Assembly: GCA_021234155.1 (NCBI GenBank)
Contig: JAJEKV010000013.1
Span: forward strand, 14,051,877 to 14,115,876
From: Isoetes taiwanensis
Lineage: Eukaryota; Streptophyta; Lycopodiopsida; Isoetales; Isoetaceae
DNA length: 64,000 nt
Direction: 5' to 3'
Shown here: positions 52,601 to 63,995 of the stretch, in pieces
Layout: every line of letters begins with the position of its first letter
How positions within the stretch are numbered: position 1 is the first letter of the stretch
Translations under genes and position numbers: made by a program
Notes under the pieces: model-generated
Told to the model about the DNA's origin: nothing
Seen by the model: only the letters and a program-made list of their open reading frames with translations
The model's database searches: none

Positions 52601-53695
52601 ATGCACTAATGGTGGTCGCCGACAAATTATAAAAAATGGCTCACTTCTTGCCATGTCGCATTAACCGCAAACCGCCTTCGACACCGCCTTGCTTTTCGCA
52701 AAGGAGATCTTCAGGTTGCACGGAATGCCACGGGTTATTGTATCTGACAGGGATCCCAAATTTGTAAGTGCATTCTGGAAGGATTTCTTCACCACCATCC
52801 AGACCAAGCTTGCTATGAGTACCGCATATCATCCTCAGACAGATGGTCAGACAGAGCGTACCAACCGTATCATAGAGGATATGCTACTTAAGCTAATATG
52901 TGTGGAGTAAGCAATCCCAATGGGGGTGACTATATTTATCTAGTAGAGTTTGCCTATAACAAAAGATGAAACGAGGAGTCTTCCAGGATGTCTCCTTTCA
53001 TGATAAATTATGGTTATCAATGCCTTACTCCTGACACATGGCACAACCCCGTGTCGAAAGTGGAGGTTTCTCAACAACTCCTCCTGGAGATGCAAGCTTT
53101 GGTCGACGAGGTACGTGGTTACTTGCTAGCTGCACGCAGTCGTCAAAAGAGTGTAGCAGATAAGCACAGGACCCCACGAGTCTTCCAGGTGGGTGAATCG
53201 GTTTGGCTTAAGATTAAAGTAAAACAAGCCAAGCTTAAGATTGGTAATTGCAAAAAGTTGGCACCCAGATGGGCTGGACCGTTCAAAATCACGGAACGTA
53301 TTGGGGAGCAAGCATATTGCCTGGACTTGCCACCCCGCTTAAAGATCCACAAGGTTTTTCATGTGAGTCTTCTAAAGCAGCACACCCCTGATCCAGAGGA
53401 GGTTTTGGAAACCCCAACCCTCCTGGAAATGACAGAGGAGCAGCTAGAGATAGTACCTGAAGCTCTTCTTGATCGAGCTTATAAACAGACCAGGAGGACT
53501 CAAATGCTGCAATACTTAGTCAAGTGGAAACACTTGCCAGTGGAGGATGCTACGTGGGTGATGCAAACAGATCTTGAGAAGCACTACCCGGATTTCATGC
53601 GCGAATCTCAAGGCCGCACCATCAACGATGCTATCAACCCCGCTCCCGGCGGTAAGCTTGAAGACTTGATTCGCCGAGAATCAGTAGAGGGGTAG
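49682..53695 (+). pseudogene. gag 3' end and pol of the 13.3-kb element: PR-RT-RH-IN-chromodomain, broken
   Basis: Protease active site MDTGSTHNF (Asp codon 50290). Prime-side blocks run through 50431-50961 to a stop within the RT start (GFIRPSV*). RT keeps [28 protein letters not shown] and MPFGLTNAP, but stops at 51250-51252 and a frame change at the catalytic FxDD block (about 51316) break it. RNase H (ATDASKIATGGVL through VADALSRH) is at 51740-52110. Integrase zinc region and DDE blocks (SDRDPKF, TDGQTERT) follow with stops between 52320 and 52980; the second-domain start is damaged. The final frame 52988-53695 is long and intact and ends with a chromodomain (LQYLVKWKHLPVEDATW, about 53505-53610). 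The product would act on chromatin target choice. Confidence 0.9.
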
Positions 53696-54267
53696 ATGCA
53701 TCGTAGTTAACAACAGTTACCGATGATGGGATCACCTTCGTGTTCCTTAGGACGTGGTGTACTGTCAATGTGGACACGACCACGAACTGCTTGTAAAGCA
53801 TGAACTTCCTTACGCCGCAATGAATTGCGAATCATAGGCATAATAGGTTCCTTGTAGATAAATTTTCTTTCATTTCTTCTAGGGGGTGGACCCTTCAACC
53901 ACAACCTAATTATTTTTATTTGTGAAAACTGATATATTGACATGTGCAGGCCAGTGAGCAGTACGTGACCTGCCCATGTATAGAGGGTTGCTGATGACCC
54001 GACTTTTCGGATTCGCTTGTTTTACATGTCTTATTTTCGTCGTCTATGATGTTTTAAAATCAGACTCCGTCCTTGAACTTCGTCTGTTGATAAGTTTGTA
54101 AAATGCACCTTGGTGCTGACACTTTGTTATTCTCAACTTCAATGCATTACTGTTTGAAATAATAAGTTATCTTCCTTTCTTAACTATATTCTTCCTAATT
54201 CAGTTTTTTTGTAGGTAACTGTCTCTGATTAATTAACCCCAATGCTGAGGACAGCATTATTTTTTTA
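53696..54267 (+). other. 3' untranslated region of the 13.3-kb element
   Basis: Non-coding between pol and the polypurine tract. An antisense open frame (53707-53943) without motifs is present. Confidence 0.5.
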
Positions 54268-54279
54268 AGGAGGGGAGAA
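54268..54279 (+). other. Polypurine tract of the 13.3-kb element
   Basis: AAGGAGGGGAGAA immediately before the 3' LTR. Confidence 0.85.
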
Positions 54280-55953
54280 TGTGACGTTCCACGTATTTAT
54301 ACAGTATACGTAACGTATTTATATGGTAATTATACGGTATACCTATAAATGTACTGACACGTCACCCGATAAAGGTACGCCATCATGGGGTATTGTAACA
54401 TTGGGGGTTGACCTAGAAGGGATTAAATTAGCTATGCTAATTTAATCATTAAGGATAATAACCTATAATCTAGGGATTAATATTAAATGGGTTAATTAGA
54501 CCAATAAATGCTTTGGGAAGGCCACACCGGCCTAATTGATTGGCCATGATGGGGATTTCCAAATTGGAACATCCACACGATCCCTATTGCTAATTGACTC
54601 CCAAAATTCGTCCAAGAAGGAGCAGGAGCTGGCCCTACCCATCACCCGTGCGCCACCGGACCAAGTACTTTTTAATTGTAGGTAGCTGAAGTTGAACACC
54701 AAGATCAAGAAGATGGAGATCCCCAGCGACAATGGATCGAAAAAACAAGTGGGTAGCTAGTGTAGTTGTGAATTCTAGGATAAGCGCCCCTGTTGGGCAC
54801 CTGTTTGGGTTGTGGTCTATTCTCTCTTTGTGTTTACTCGTAGGAACTAACCCTTGATTGTAAAGGTAGGTTCTCTATATATTTCGATTCGGGTTACGCT
54901 TTGTAATGGATGGATTGGTGGTTGTTAGCCTAGTGTTACTCTGGAAATGGGGAATTAAGGGGGGGTAGAGACCTCTGAGGCTATTTATTGTAGTATGCTC
55001 CTAGATAGAGCCCTGTATTATCCCGTCATATGCGGCCTGTGCACAAGAGCCCACCGGGTCATAGATGCTATAACGGCTTAGCACCGCACAAGGAACACAA
55101 GTGGTGAAGTGGAGGTCGGGTCTTGCCACGAACATAAAAGGCTCCTGGGACTACTATAGCGAGCTAGACCTGATAGCCGGTCACGTAGAGGGCCGGGTAT
55201 GGGTCTGACACTCCCTGGGTGGGAAGGTGTGACCCGTATGGGGCACCTTGCACTTTGAGTAGATTTAGGGCGCAGTAAGATGCACGGATGCGGGGTCGCT
55301 GATGCGGCCGTGCGTATTCTCTAGCTCTCGCCCATGGAGCCCTTTGATGATTACGGAAGGGGACGCTTCCACCTGCCTCATCGGACGGGGGCTTCATGAA
55401 CCCCCGGAGTAGGCTCAGCCGGGGTGATGCCTCGAGCCTGCGTCTCGGGAAGGCTATAGCGGCGCCATAGCGTGAATTGAGCCATCCGCAAAGTGTGCAC
55501 GGGGGGAGGGGCGGATGGAGTGGACAACCCTAGCCAATGTTCTATGCCGCCAACGCCATGTCAAGATTCTCGTCTGCTGATCTCTTGAGGCCCAGTAGTC
55601 GGTCGATCCTCACCGAGTCCGGATAGGGGGTAGAACCATGGGTTTGGGGTGTTTTCTTAGGTTTAGATGCATATTCTTTGCCGTTGGTATTTGGATGGAT
55701 ATGCCACCCTTCGTGGTGGTTATTTATATGTGATTTATGCTGTGTGCTAACCCTTGTATTCACGCTTCCGCGACGTAGGAGCCCCATTGAAGGCGTGGGC
55801 CGAATGACCCCTTCGTGTCCTTCTTTCGGGCATCGTATTATAGATGGCCCGAAATAGACGGAGGGCCCTGCTCATGGCGCGTTGGTCGCCATGGGAGGGG
55901 AAAGTCCCCGTATGTATACGTCCGAGGGTCGTATATGTTCAGGGAGCGTCACA
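54280..55953 (+). repeat. 3' LTR of the 13.3-kb element
   Basis: About 1,674 bp, TGTGACG...CGTCACA, homologous throughout to 42650-44329. Followed by the right CATTT target duplication at 55954-55958. Confidence 0.93.
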
Positions 55954-55958
55954 CATTT

Positions 55959-57831
55959 TGTGAGCCTTTTCTTTGATCCTTCACCCATATTAAGTACATG
56001 CTGCTACAATTGCTGATTGAAGAGAATTCTTCGATGATATGTGAAATTGATGCAATTTTGACACACGGAGCCATACTCATGTAGGAGATTAGATTTAAAG
56101 TGTTGTTCTATTACTTCCATCGATTGATATTTATAGAAAATGACATGGTTTTGGTCCTTTAAGCCAAGTGATTGCATGTTCAAACTTTAATTGTGATTAC
56201 ATTGGCTAAAATGATTCATCCTTGAAAATCGCATTTCATATACTGTAAAAATCTATGTTATGCCAAAGCTTGGTCTTTACATTCTAGAAAAGAGCAACAA
56301 TATAGTCTGCACACCCACAAAACTTTCAGTAATTTTCTTGTAATAACTATCTAACTGGCACTTTGTTTTCTAGAAGTTGTGTAAACTTGGATCTACTTCT
56401 TAAATGAAATCAATTACAATAACATTTAATGTTTAATATTTATCCATAATTGCAAGGTGGTTGTTGTTTTCCCTTGAAGAAATGAAAAATTAAAATTTAT
56501 GGGTAATTTAATTTAACATCCACTATCATCCAAAACCATTGAACTATAGAAGCCTCGAATTTATTCAAGAATTTAAGCCTCGAATCCAAGATTAAATGAT
56601 GAAACGGACCTGCCCCTTGGCCTAGGCCGTTGCACTAAATAACTCGAGTAGAGACAATCAACACATCCGAAACTTCTATTCACAACCAAATAATCACAAC
56701 TTCCATTGATAAAGTTTGGGTACAATCAAATAATTTACCTAGGCCCAAGGCCACACATGCTTGGAAAAAAAAATTCTCTTTTCGCCCATATCAAAATACA
56801 CACATAACATACACAACACCCAAGCCAACCCCTTCACCCCCATGCTTAATTGGCCCTTTGATCTTCCCCCTCCTCGGAAGTGACCGAGGAGGAGTCGCCA
56901 GAGCTACCCTCGGAAGACTCTCCATCCGTCTCCGGGTCTTGGGCCTCAATCTGGGGATGCCTTTGCGCATAATACAACTCCCTAAACGAAGATATTAGGA
57001 TCTCATAAACTCGCTCCTTAGACATTAAAGCCGCTCGGCCTCTGTCTCGTTGAACTACCAAGTAACAAAAGAGTCTAGGTCCAACACAATCGTGGCTTCA
57101 GGACGTGCCATCTTACAACACAGCAAACATCGGGGGTTAGTCCACAAGGACTAAGTGGGGAGGGACATTGGGATCATCAAATTCATGCATAACAATAAAA
57201 ATAACAATAATACGTGATTTACCTGGTACGTTGATACTCCCCTGCAAGGTTAGTACATTCTATGACTACCATTTTCCATGCATACTATATGCCAAGCGTA
57301 ATCCTTGGGTGGCGACCCCAAGGAGACCACTCTCTCCATCTGTACGTACAGGGTTCAACTCATCCGTCAGGCCATCTGGCACGGATGCGGAGTTACACGG
57401 TGGGCCGTTGAATGCACCCCACCCCTCCGAAGGTGGGCCGTTGAATGCAATGCACAACATTCTTGAAACAAGTGCACTACATCCATAATACCATCTCAGA
57501 TACATAAGACAATTCCGTAAGGTGCCCCCATACCCCATTCATACTTATAGAGCAATCTTAAATGCACACATAGACATCCCACATCATATACTAGCTAGGC
57601 AGATTCTTTCCCCTAATCCTGGACTGGCACACATTCAATGGCATCTTGGTCTTATGGGATTTATTTACCTAGCGGGTTGGTAGAGGTACTACAATTTGTA
57701 GACAACTTAAGGGTTTTAAGCTCTAACTTATAAACAACTTAAAGGTGTTAAGGTTTAACTTTAAAATAAGGTTTAAAGGTCTGGGGATCCTGGACCCTGG
57801 TATCCCCCTGCAATGAAAATCAGAAATTCAC
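55959..57831. other. Flanking DNA between two retroelements
   Basis: AT-rich to about 56600, without a supported intact gene. A 22-bp-scale duplication containing GGTGGGCCGTTGAATGCA occurs at about 57399 and 57432. The - strand remnant at 56846-57115 is listed separately. Confidence 0.5.
56846..57115 (-). pseudogene. Unknown small ORF with acidic tail, frameshifted
   Basis: An ATG at about 57112 on the - strand reads MARPEATIVLDLDSF; after a frame change near 57065 the frame 57061-56846 continues RDRGRAALMSKERVYEILISS and ends with an acidic Ser/Glu-rich tail (GESSEGSSGDSSSVTSEEGE). It is about 90 residues in all. I recognise no family. It may be a piece of the neighbouring retroelement or of an unknown host gene. 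Confidence 0.3.
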
Positions 57832-58652
57832 TGTAATAGTTTCGTGGGCGCCAACAGCGGCCCCTTTTTGGCTGGCCGACCAGATCCACAAGCTCGCCTC
57901 AGGCAGAGGATCATGTCCAAATACATTCAGCGTGCACGAAACTAGCTTTAGAGTAGGAACCAGAGTGAGAAGACAATCGATAGGCTTTACTAGGGCAAGG
58001 TGATAGGCAGACAGAAAGAAAGTGTTACAGCATACCAAAGCAAGAGTGGGTTCATAAGATCGGATGATCGAGTTCAAGCAGAGCCTGCCGGATTTGGGAG
58101 CACAAAACTAATGGGCATGACAGATTTTATTTACGAACTGGAGTTTGGCTTACATGCAGATGGCGGCATGCTTCAGGAACTCAGCTCTACATAATCCGTC
58201 TCCAATCAGGCCGAAAATCAATACAAAGATCAAATCCCCACCTTAGTTTTAGCTTTGAACTCTTGTTTTCTTGCTGCGCTTCCAATTTGATCAGCCCAAC
58301 CGAATCTGCTTACTTCTCCTTTAGCCCATCCGGCTACTCCTTCTGCTCTTAAATACTTTTTGCCCTAAGAACACTTGGCAAGATCAATTCCAGGATCAGG
58401 CCAGATGGTGCCTTGGCATGCCACATGCATCTCTGAGCGGATTCTTTCAGCCACGATTCTTTCCTTCCCCTGATTTTAGTGTGCTCACACTTTTAGCATT
58501 CAATTTATTAAGGTTTTAAGTTACCTTAGCTAAAGTTTTTATTTGGATTTAAATGGCGCCCCCAACACACCCATAGAACATATCAACACAATCCGATACT
58601 GACAACTAGAACATGCAACTATAAGCTAGTCCAAGCGACTAGGTTCGTTACA
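57832..58652 (-). repeat. Probable 3' LTR of the - strand chromovirus copy
   Basis: Read on the - strand it starts TGTAACGAACC at 58652, just after a purine-rich AAGGTGAGAA, and could end with ACTATTACA at 57832. Inside are a TATTTAAG box (58355-58348) and an AATAAA (58131-58126) about 220 nt downstream, as expected for U3-R-U5. The outer limit is inferred because the partner LTR is missing from the truncated copy. Confidence 0.55.
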
Positions 58653-58669
58653 TTCTCACCTTGTAAAAA

Positions 58670-60960
58670 TCAACTCATGTCCTCATGAGTTATGGGAAAG
58701 GTCGGATATAACTTCTTGAACTTGTCAGCGTCTTCCCATGTCGCATCCTCTTGCGGATATTGGACTAGGTATTTCTCTATGGTGCGATTCCTCAGTACCC
58801 TAGTATCAACTCGCAAAATTGCTTGTGGCTTTATTGCGAGTGTCTCTTCTACTGCAACCAAATTATCCTGAGGCAATATATGTGATGGATCACTGAGATA
58901 CTTGCGTAAGTTGCTAACATGGAATACATTATGGACCTTGATGTCAATAGGCAATTCCAAACGGTATGCAGCCTTGCCGATCCTCTGTATGATTCTAAAA
59001 GGACCTGCATATCTAGGTGCTAGTTTGCCAGCCTTCTTAAACTTCAATGTACCCTGCTTAGGGTTAATCTTCAGGAACACCATATCATTCTCCTGGAATT
59101 CTAAAGGTCTTCTCTGTTTATCTGCATACTCCTTTTGTCGGTTCTGCGCTTTGGCAATATTTTATCTAATAATTCGGAGCTGTGTCCCAATATCCTCTCC
59201 CATGGTCTGGACCAAATCAATTTTACACTGCGGACTACACCAAGTCAAGGGATATCAGCATTCTTGCCCATATACTGCTTCAAATGGGCTCATCTTTATG
59301 GAATCTTGATACGTATTGTTGTAGGCAAACTCAACTAAATGCAGATAAGATTCCCGAGTGTGCGGATGTTCAGGAACATACATCCGGAGCATGTCCTCGA
59401 CAACCTGCTTAACTCTTTCAACTTGACCATTGGTTTGAGGATGATAGGCTGTACTCATCCGTAATTGGGTTCCAACCCCGTGGAATAATGCTTGCCAAAA
59501 CTAGCCAACAAAGCGCGTGTCTCGGTCTGACACAATAACCTTAGGCATACCATGCAGACGGAATATATCCTTGATAAAAATCTTAGCAATATCTGCAGCA
59601 GTAGCCGTGATTTTGGTTGGCATAAAGTGGGCTTGCTTGGTGAGACGATCCGTTACTACATAGATGGAATCATATCCTGCTCGTGTCTTGGGCAATCCCA
59701 CAATAAAATCCATACCTATACTTTCCCATTTTGTGTCAGGAATATCCAATGGTTGCAATTCCCCTGGAACCTTTTGGTGAGAGGCTTTCACCTTCTGGCA
59801 TGGTAAACATCTGGTTACATAGCTTAAGATTTCCTTCTTCATGCTAGTCCAAAAGAACTGCTTACGGACCTTACGAAGAGTTTTCTAAACTCCTGGATGA
59901 CCCGATACTGGACTATCATGAGCTTCTTTCATAATCTGTTGTTTAAGCTCGGCATTATCTGGTATGCACAACCGATTGTGGTAGAATAACTTGGATGCTT
60001 CAATCTTATAGGGATTCTTGTTTTCTCCTTGCTCAAGTGCTGCTACTATAGGCTGAAAATACGGATCCTCCCGGATCAACTTCGTGAGATTGCTGTCCCA
60101 TTGCGTATTAGCAACACTAACGGCGGCACAGTATGATCGTCGGGACAACGCATCTGCAATTACGTTATCTTTCCCGGGCTGGTACATTATGGTGAGATCA
60201 TACTCCTGTAGTAGTTGCATCCATCGTTTCTGGCGATTATTTAGCTGAGGCTGCGTTAGGAAATACTTAAGACTCTGATGATCAGTCTTGAGGAGAAATC
60301 TTCTACCCAAAAGGTAATGCCTCCATAATTTTAAAGCATGCACACGTGGGTTAGGTAATTCCGTTCAGCTGGATTAAGTTTCTTTGATGCATACGCACAC
60401 ACATGGCCATCTTGTAATAAAGCACATCCAATCCCAGTGCCTGAGGCGTCAGTTACCACACAAAAGTCCCGCTCCATAGATAGAATCTTTAAAATGGGTG
60501 CATGCGTCAGGGCATCTTTTAAGATTTGAAAACTTTGGTCACATACCTCTGACCATTGGAATGCTAACTCTTTTTGAAGTAGGGTGGTCAATGGAGCTGC
60601 TTTCCTGGAAAAATGCTTTACAAACTTGCGATAATATCCAGCTAATCCTATGAATGCCCGGATTTCCCTTACAGATTGAGGTTGCGGCCATTCTTGTATA
60701 GCTTTTACGTTTTCAGGATCCGGCTCAATTCCCTTGTTGGAGACAACATGGCCTAAATAAATCAACTGCTCTTGAGCAAAACTGCATTTGGAAAGCTTAC
60801 CATAAAGCTTATGTTGCCTTAAAAGCTTTAAAACTGAGCGCAAATGTTCAACGTGCTCTTCAAGTGTTTTGGAATAAATCAGAATATCGTCGAAAAAAAC
60901 AAGCACAAATTGGTCAAGATGGGCCCGAAAAATATCATTCATAAGCCTCATAAAAGTAGC
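58670..60960 (-). pseudogene. pol of the - strand copy: RT (partial)-RH-IN-chromodomain
   Basis: RT from [10 protein letters not shown] through the catalytic FFDDILIYS to [13 protein letters not shown]; RNase H with [13 protein letters not shown] and VIADALSRR. A deletion of about 22 bp near 60340 breaks the RT-RNase H frame. The integrase zinc region (59950-59800) and DDE blocks MDFIVGLP, SDRDTRF and NGQVERV are visible, with stops near 59885, 59500 and 59250. The last frame 59083-58670 ends with a chromodomain that is shortened (EKYLVQYPQEDATWEDADKF lacks the usual KWxxxP part). It is not functional. Confidence 0.88.
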
Positions 60961-63900
60961 TTGGTTAAAAGGGATCGAGTTTTATTTTCAAGTTAAGAAA
61001 ACTTCCGACCTATTAAAGGCAACCATTGCCGACATGTTATTAACTGGACCCGCCAAGATCTGGTGGGAAGAGTATAAGAAGGCTAACCATCTTCTTCTGA
61101 GCCAGATCACGTGGAGTACCTTCAAGGTAGCATTTAAACTCCATTATTTACCTGCTGGGTTTGAGCTAGAGCAGATGAACAAGTTTCAGAATTTGGTTCA
61201 AGAAGATACAGTAGAAGTATACGCCAATGCATTTAGGGCATTGCAACCGTATGGACCCACTATGACGGTGGCCCAATTAGCTGACAAGTTTATTCGTGGG
61301 ATTAAGCCGGAGTTGACTTTGTTAGTTAGAGGGGTAACCTATTCCAGTTTAGAAGAAGCTATCCGAGTCTCCAAGTTCAAAGAGCAAGTCCAGAGTCGGA
61401 TCACCAAAAGCCGAGAGGAAACCGCCCAAAAGGAGTACCCTCATAAGCAGAGAGAAAGATCTTTTGTGGCTTCTGGAGATACTCGGGGAAATACACGTCC
61501 TACTCAAGAGAGGCGGTCAAATGGACCAAGCCGGATGAGTTCCGAGGAGCAGGAACGTTGCCGCCGAGAAAGATTGTGTTATTATTGCAAAGAAGCTGGG
61601 CATATTTCAGCTCGCTGTCCTAAGAAGTGGCAAAATAGGGGCAATGCAGGACCGCAAGCTAGCGGGAACCCGAGAGACTGGAATAGGCCCGTAGTGAGTA
61701 CGCCAAGTGCTAGTGGACCTCGGAATACTCGTACAGAGGAGAGGCCTACACGAGCTAAAGCAGTCACATTGGAGGAAGCAGGAGCAGCACCAATGCGTGC
61801 ATACGCCATTGGTGGAGATCCTGCTGAGTATATTGCTACTGATGTTATCCATCTACCAGGTAGCATTCGAACGCAACTTTTTCATTTTTAGATTGACAGT
61901 GGTAGCACACACAATTGTATTTCGCCTAGATTGGTTGCTCAGATGGGTTTGAATGTCATTGCACGGAATCCTAGATCTGTAGAGTTAGCAGATGGTGTGA
62001 TTAAGATGTCGGATGGGTTTGTGCCTCGCTTGGACTTTAAACTTTGTGGGCTAAAGTTTCATACTAACTTTGAAGTCCTTGATCTGGGTAAGTATGATTT
62101 AATCCTCGGAATGTCCTGGTTGAAAGCCGTAGGGGCCTACATCGATTGTAAAGGCAAGGCTGTCCTTTGCACCTTGTCAAATGGTTCTATCAAGAGATTG
62201 GGTAGTCGCCCTATGCTCTCTGGGCCTTCCGTGTTGACCTGCAAGCAGGCAAAGCGCTATTTGCGCAAGGGAGGAATCATGTATGTTGGAATGATAAGTA
62301 AAGCTGCAGAAATACCAGAAACTATTATTCCAAAAGCTATTCAAGAGGTGTTAGAAGAATTCAGGGACGTGTTTCCTAACAAGTTAACAGAACTGCCTCC
62401 CTTTCGTGAGGTGAATCACGATATTGAGTTGCTTCCAGGATCTGCACCACCTTCGTGACCTCCTTATCGCTTTAATGTGGTAGAGATGGCAGAACTTAAA
62501 AAGCAGCTTGAAGAATTGGTAGAGCAAGGCTTTATTAGGCCTAGCACATCTCCATTTGGAGCTCCTGTCTTATTTGTAAAGAAGAAGGATGGAAGTCTGC
62601 GTTTGTGTATAGACTATAGGCTGTTAAATCAGGTAACCATCAAGAATGGTTACGCTTTGCCACGAGTGGATAATCGATTTGATCAATTAAGTGGCAGCAA
62701 GTTCTTTTCAAAAATTGACTTGCGATCTGGCTACCACCAGATCCGGATTAAGGAAGAGGATATCCCTAAAACTGCTTTTCACACCAGATATGGCCATTAT
62801 GAATTTGTGGTAATGCCATTTGGACTTACCAATGCACCAGCTACTTTTATGAGGCTTATGAACGATATTTTTCGGGCCCATCTTGACCAATTTGTGCTTG
62901 TGTTTTTCGACGATATTCTGATTTATTCCAAAACACTTGAAGAGCACGTTAAACATTTGCGCTCAGTTTTAAAGCTTTTAAGGCAACATAAGCTTTATGG
63001 TAAGCTTTCCAAATACAGTTTTGCTCAAGAGCAGTTGATTTATTTAGGCCATGTTGTCTCCAACAAGGGAATTGAGCCGGATCCTGAAAAAGCAAAAGTT
63101 ATACAAGAATGGCCGCAACCTCAATCTGTAAGGGAAATCCGGGCATTCATAGGATTAGCTGGATATTATCGCAAGTTTGTAAAGCATTTTTCCAGGAAAG
63201 CAGCTCCATTGACCACCCTACTTCAAAAAGAGTTAGCATTCCAATGGTCAGAGGTATGCGACCAAAGTTTTCAAATCTTAAAAGATGCCCTGACGCATGC
63301 ACCCATTTTAAAGATTCCATCTATGGAGCGGGACTTTTGTGTGGTAACTGATGCCTCAGGCACTGGGATTGGATGTGCTTTATTACAAGATGGCCATGTG
63401 TGTGCGTATGCATCAAAGAAACTTAATCCAGCTGAACGGAATTACCCAACCCATGATTTGGAAATGCTTGCAATTGTGCATGCTTTAAAATTATGGAGGC
63501 ATTATCTTTTGGGTAGAAGATTTCTCCTCAAGACTGATCATCAGAGTCTTAAGTATTTCCTAACGCAGCCTCAGCTAAATAATCACCAGAAACGATGGAT
63601 GCAACTACTACAGGAGTATGATCTCACCATAATGTATCAGCCCAGGAAAGATAACGTAATTGCAGATACGTTGTCCCGACGATCATACTGTGCCGCCATT
63701 AGTGTTGCTAATACGCAATGGGACAGCAATCTCACGCAATTGATCCGGGAGGATCCGTATTTTCAGCCTATAGTAGCAGCACTTGAGCAAAGAAAACAAG
63801 AATCCCTATAAGATTGAAGCATCCAAGTTATTCTACCACAATCGGTTGTGCATACCAGATAATCCCGAGCTTAAACAACAGATTATGAAAGAAGCTCATG

Positions 63901-63987
63901 ATAGTCCAGTATCGGGTCATCCAGGAGTTCAGAAAACTCTTCGTAAGGTCTGTAAGCAGTTCTTTTGGCCTAGCATGAAGAAGGAAA
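59835..63987. repeat. Long inverted repeat made by the two chromovirus copies
   Basis: Arms 59835-60960 (-) and 62843-63987 (+) are reverse complements of over 1.1 kb at very high similarity by eye, separated by 60961-62842 (gag-protease-RT start). Transcription through the region in either direction would give a long hairpin RNA. Confidence 0.85.
60961..61891 (+). pseudogene. gag of the + strand copy (N-terminally truncated)
   Basis: The gag core starts mid-domain (FYFQVKKTSDLL) and continues LTGAARIWW-type sequence LLTGPAKIWWEEYKKA, FKVAFKLHYLPAGFE and VAQLADKFIRGIKPE. A basic linker and one zinc knuckle CYYCKEAGHISARC (61579-61620, CX2CX4HX4C) follow. The stop TAG at 61889-61891 lies where CAG (Gln) is expected just before the protease active site, so Gag-Pol is cut here. 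The first ATG of the open frame is 61034, but that is an internal Met. Confidence 0.88.
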
Positions 63988-63995
63988 TGCAGTAG
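61892..63995 (+). pseudogene. pol of the + strand copy: PR-RT-RH-IN (partial)
   Basis: Protease IDSGSTHNCIS directly after the TAG; a stop TGA at 62456-62458 (CGA expected) before the RT start PPYRFN. RT then runs undamaged for 444 codons (62477-63811): [38 protein letters not shown], catalytic FFDDILIYS, and RNase H with [13 protein letters not shown] and [17 protein letters not shown] 2-bp loss near 63790 shifts the frame into the integrase zinc region (HDSPVSGHPGVQKT), seen to 63987. This is the best-preserved RT-RNase H in the window. Confidence 0.9.

Larger units (their letters stand above)
42650..55953 (+). mobile_element. 13.3-kb chromovirus-type LTR retrotransposon carrying a histone H3-like gene and other extra ORFs
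   Basis: Ends are set by 1.68-kb LTRs that begin TGTGACG and end CGTCACA (5' copy mutated to CGCCACG), flanked by CATTT at 42645-42649 and 55954-55958. An iMet-type primer site, gag, PR, RT, RNase H, integrase with chromodomain, and polypurine tract are in the usual order. What is unusual is about 4.5 kb of extra coding sequence between the 5' LTR and gag (44918-48659): a basic ORF leading into an H3.3-type histone domain, a 469-residue ORF and an acidic ORF. LTR copies differ by many indels and substitutions, and pol is broken in several places, so this copy is older and defective. Confidence 0.95.
57832..60960 (-). mobile_element. 5'-truncated chromovirus copy, - strand
   Basis: Runs from within RT (at 60960) to the probable 3' LTR. 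It is about the same family as the + strand copy that starts at 60961: their shared pol sequence is nearly identical. No left target duplication can be expected because its 5' part, including gag, protease and the start of RT, is gone. Confidence 0.85.

Noticed and set aside
53707-53943. Antisense gene between pol and the 3' LTR, as in some Tat-type elements
   Set aside because: Only 78 codons, no recognised motif, and no supporting promoter; kept as a note only.
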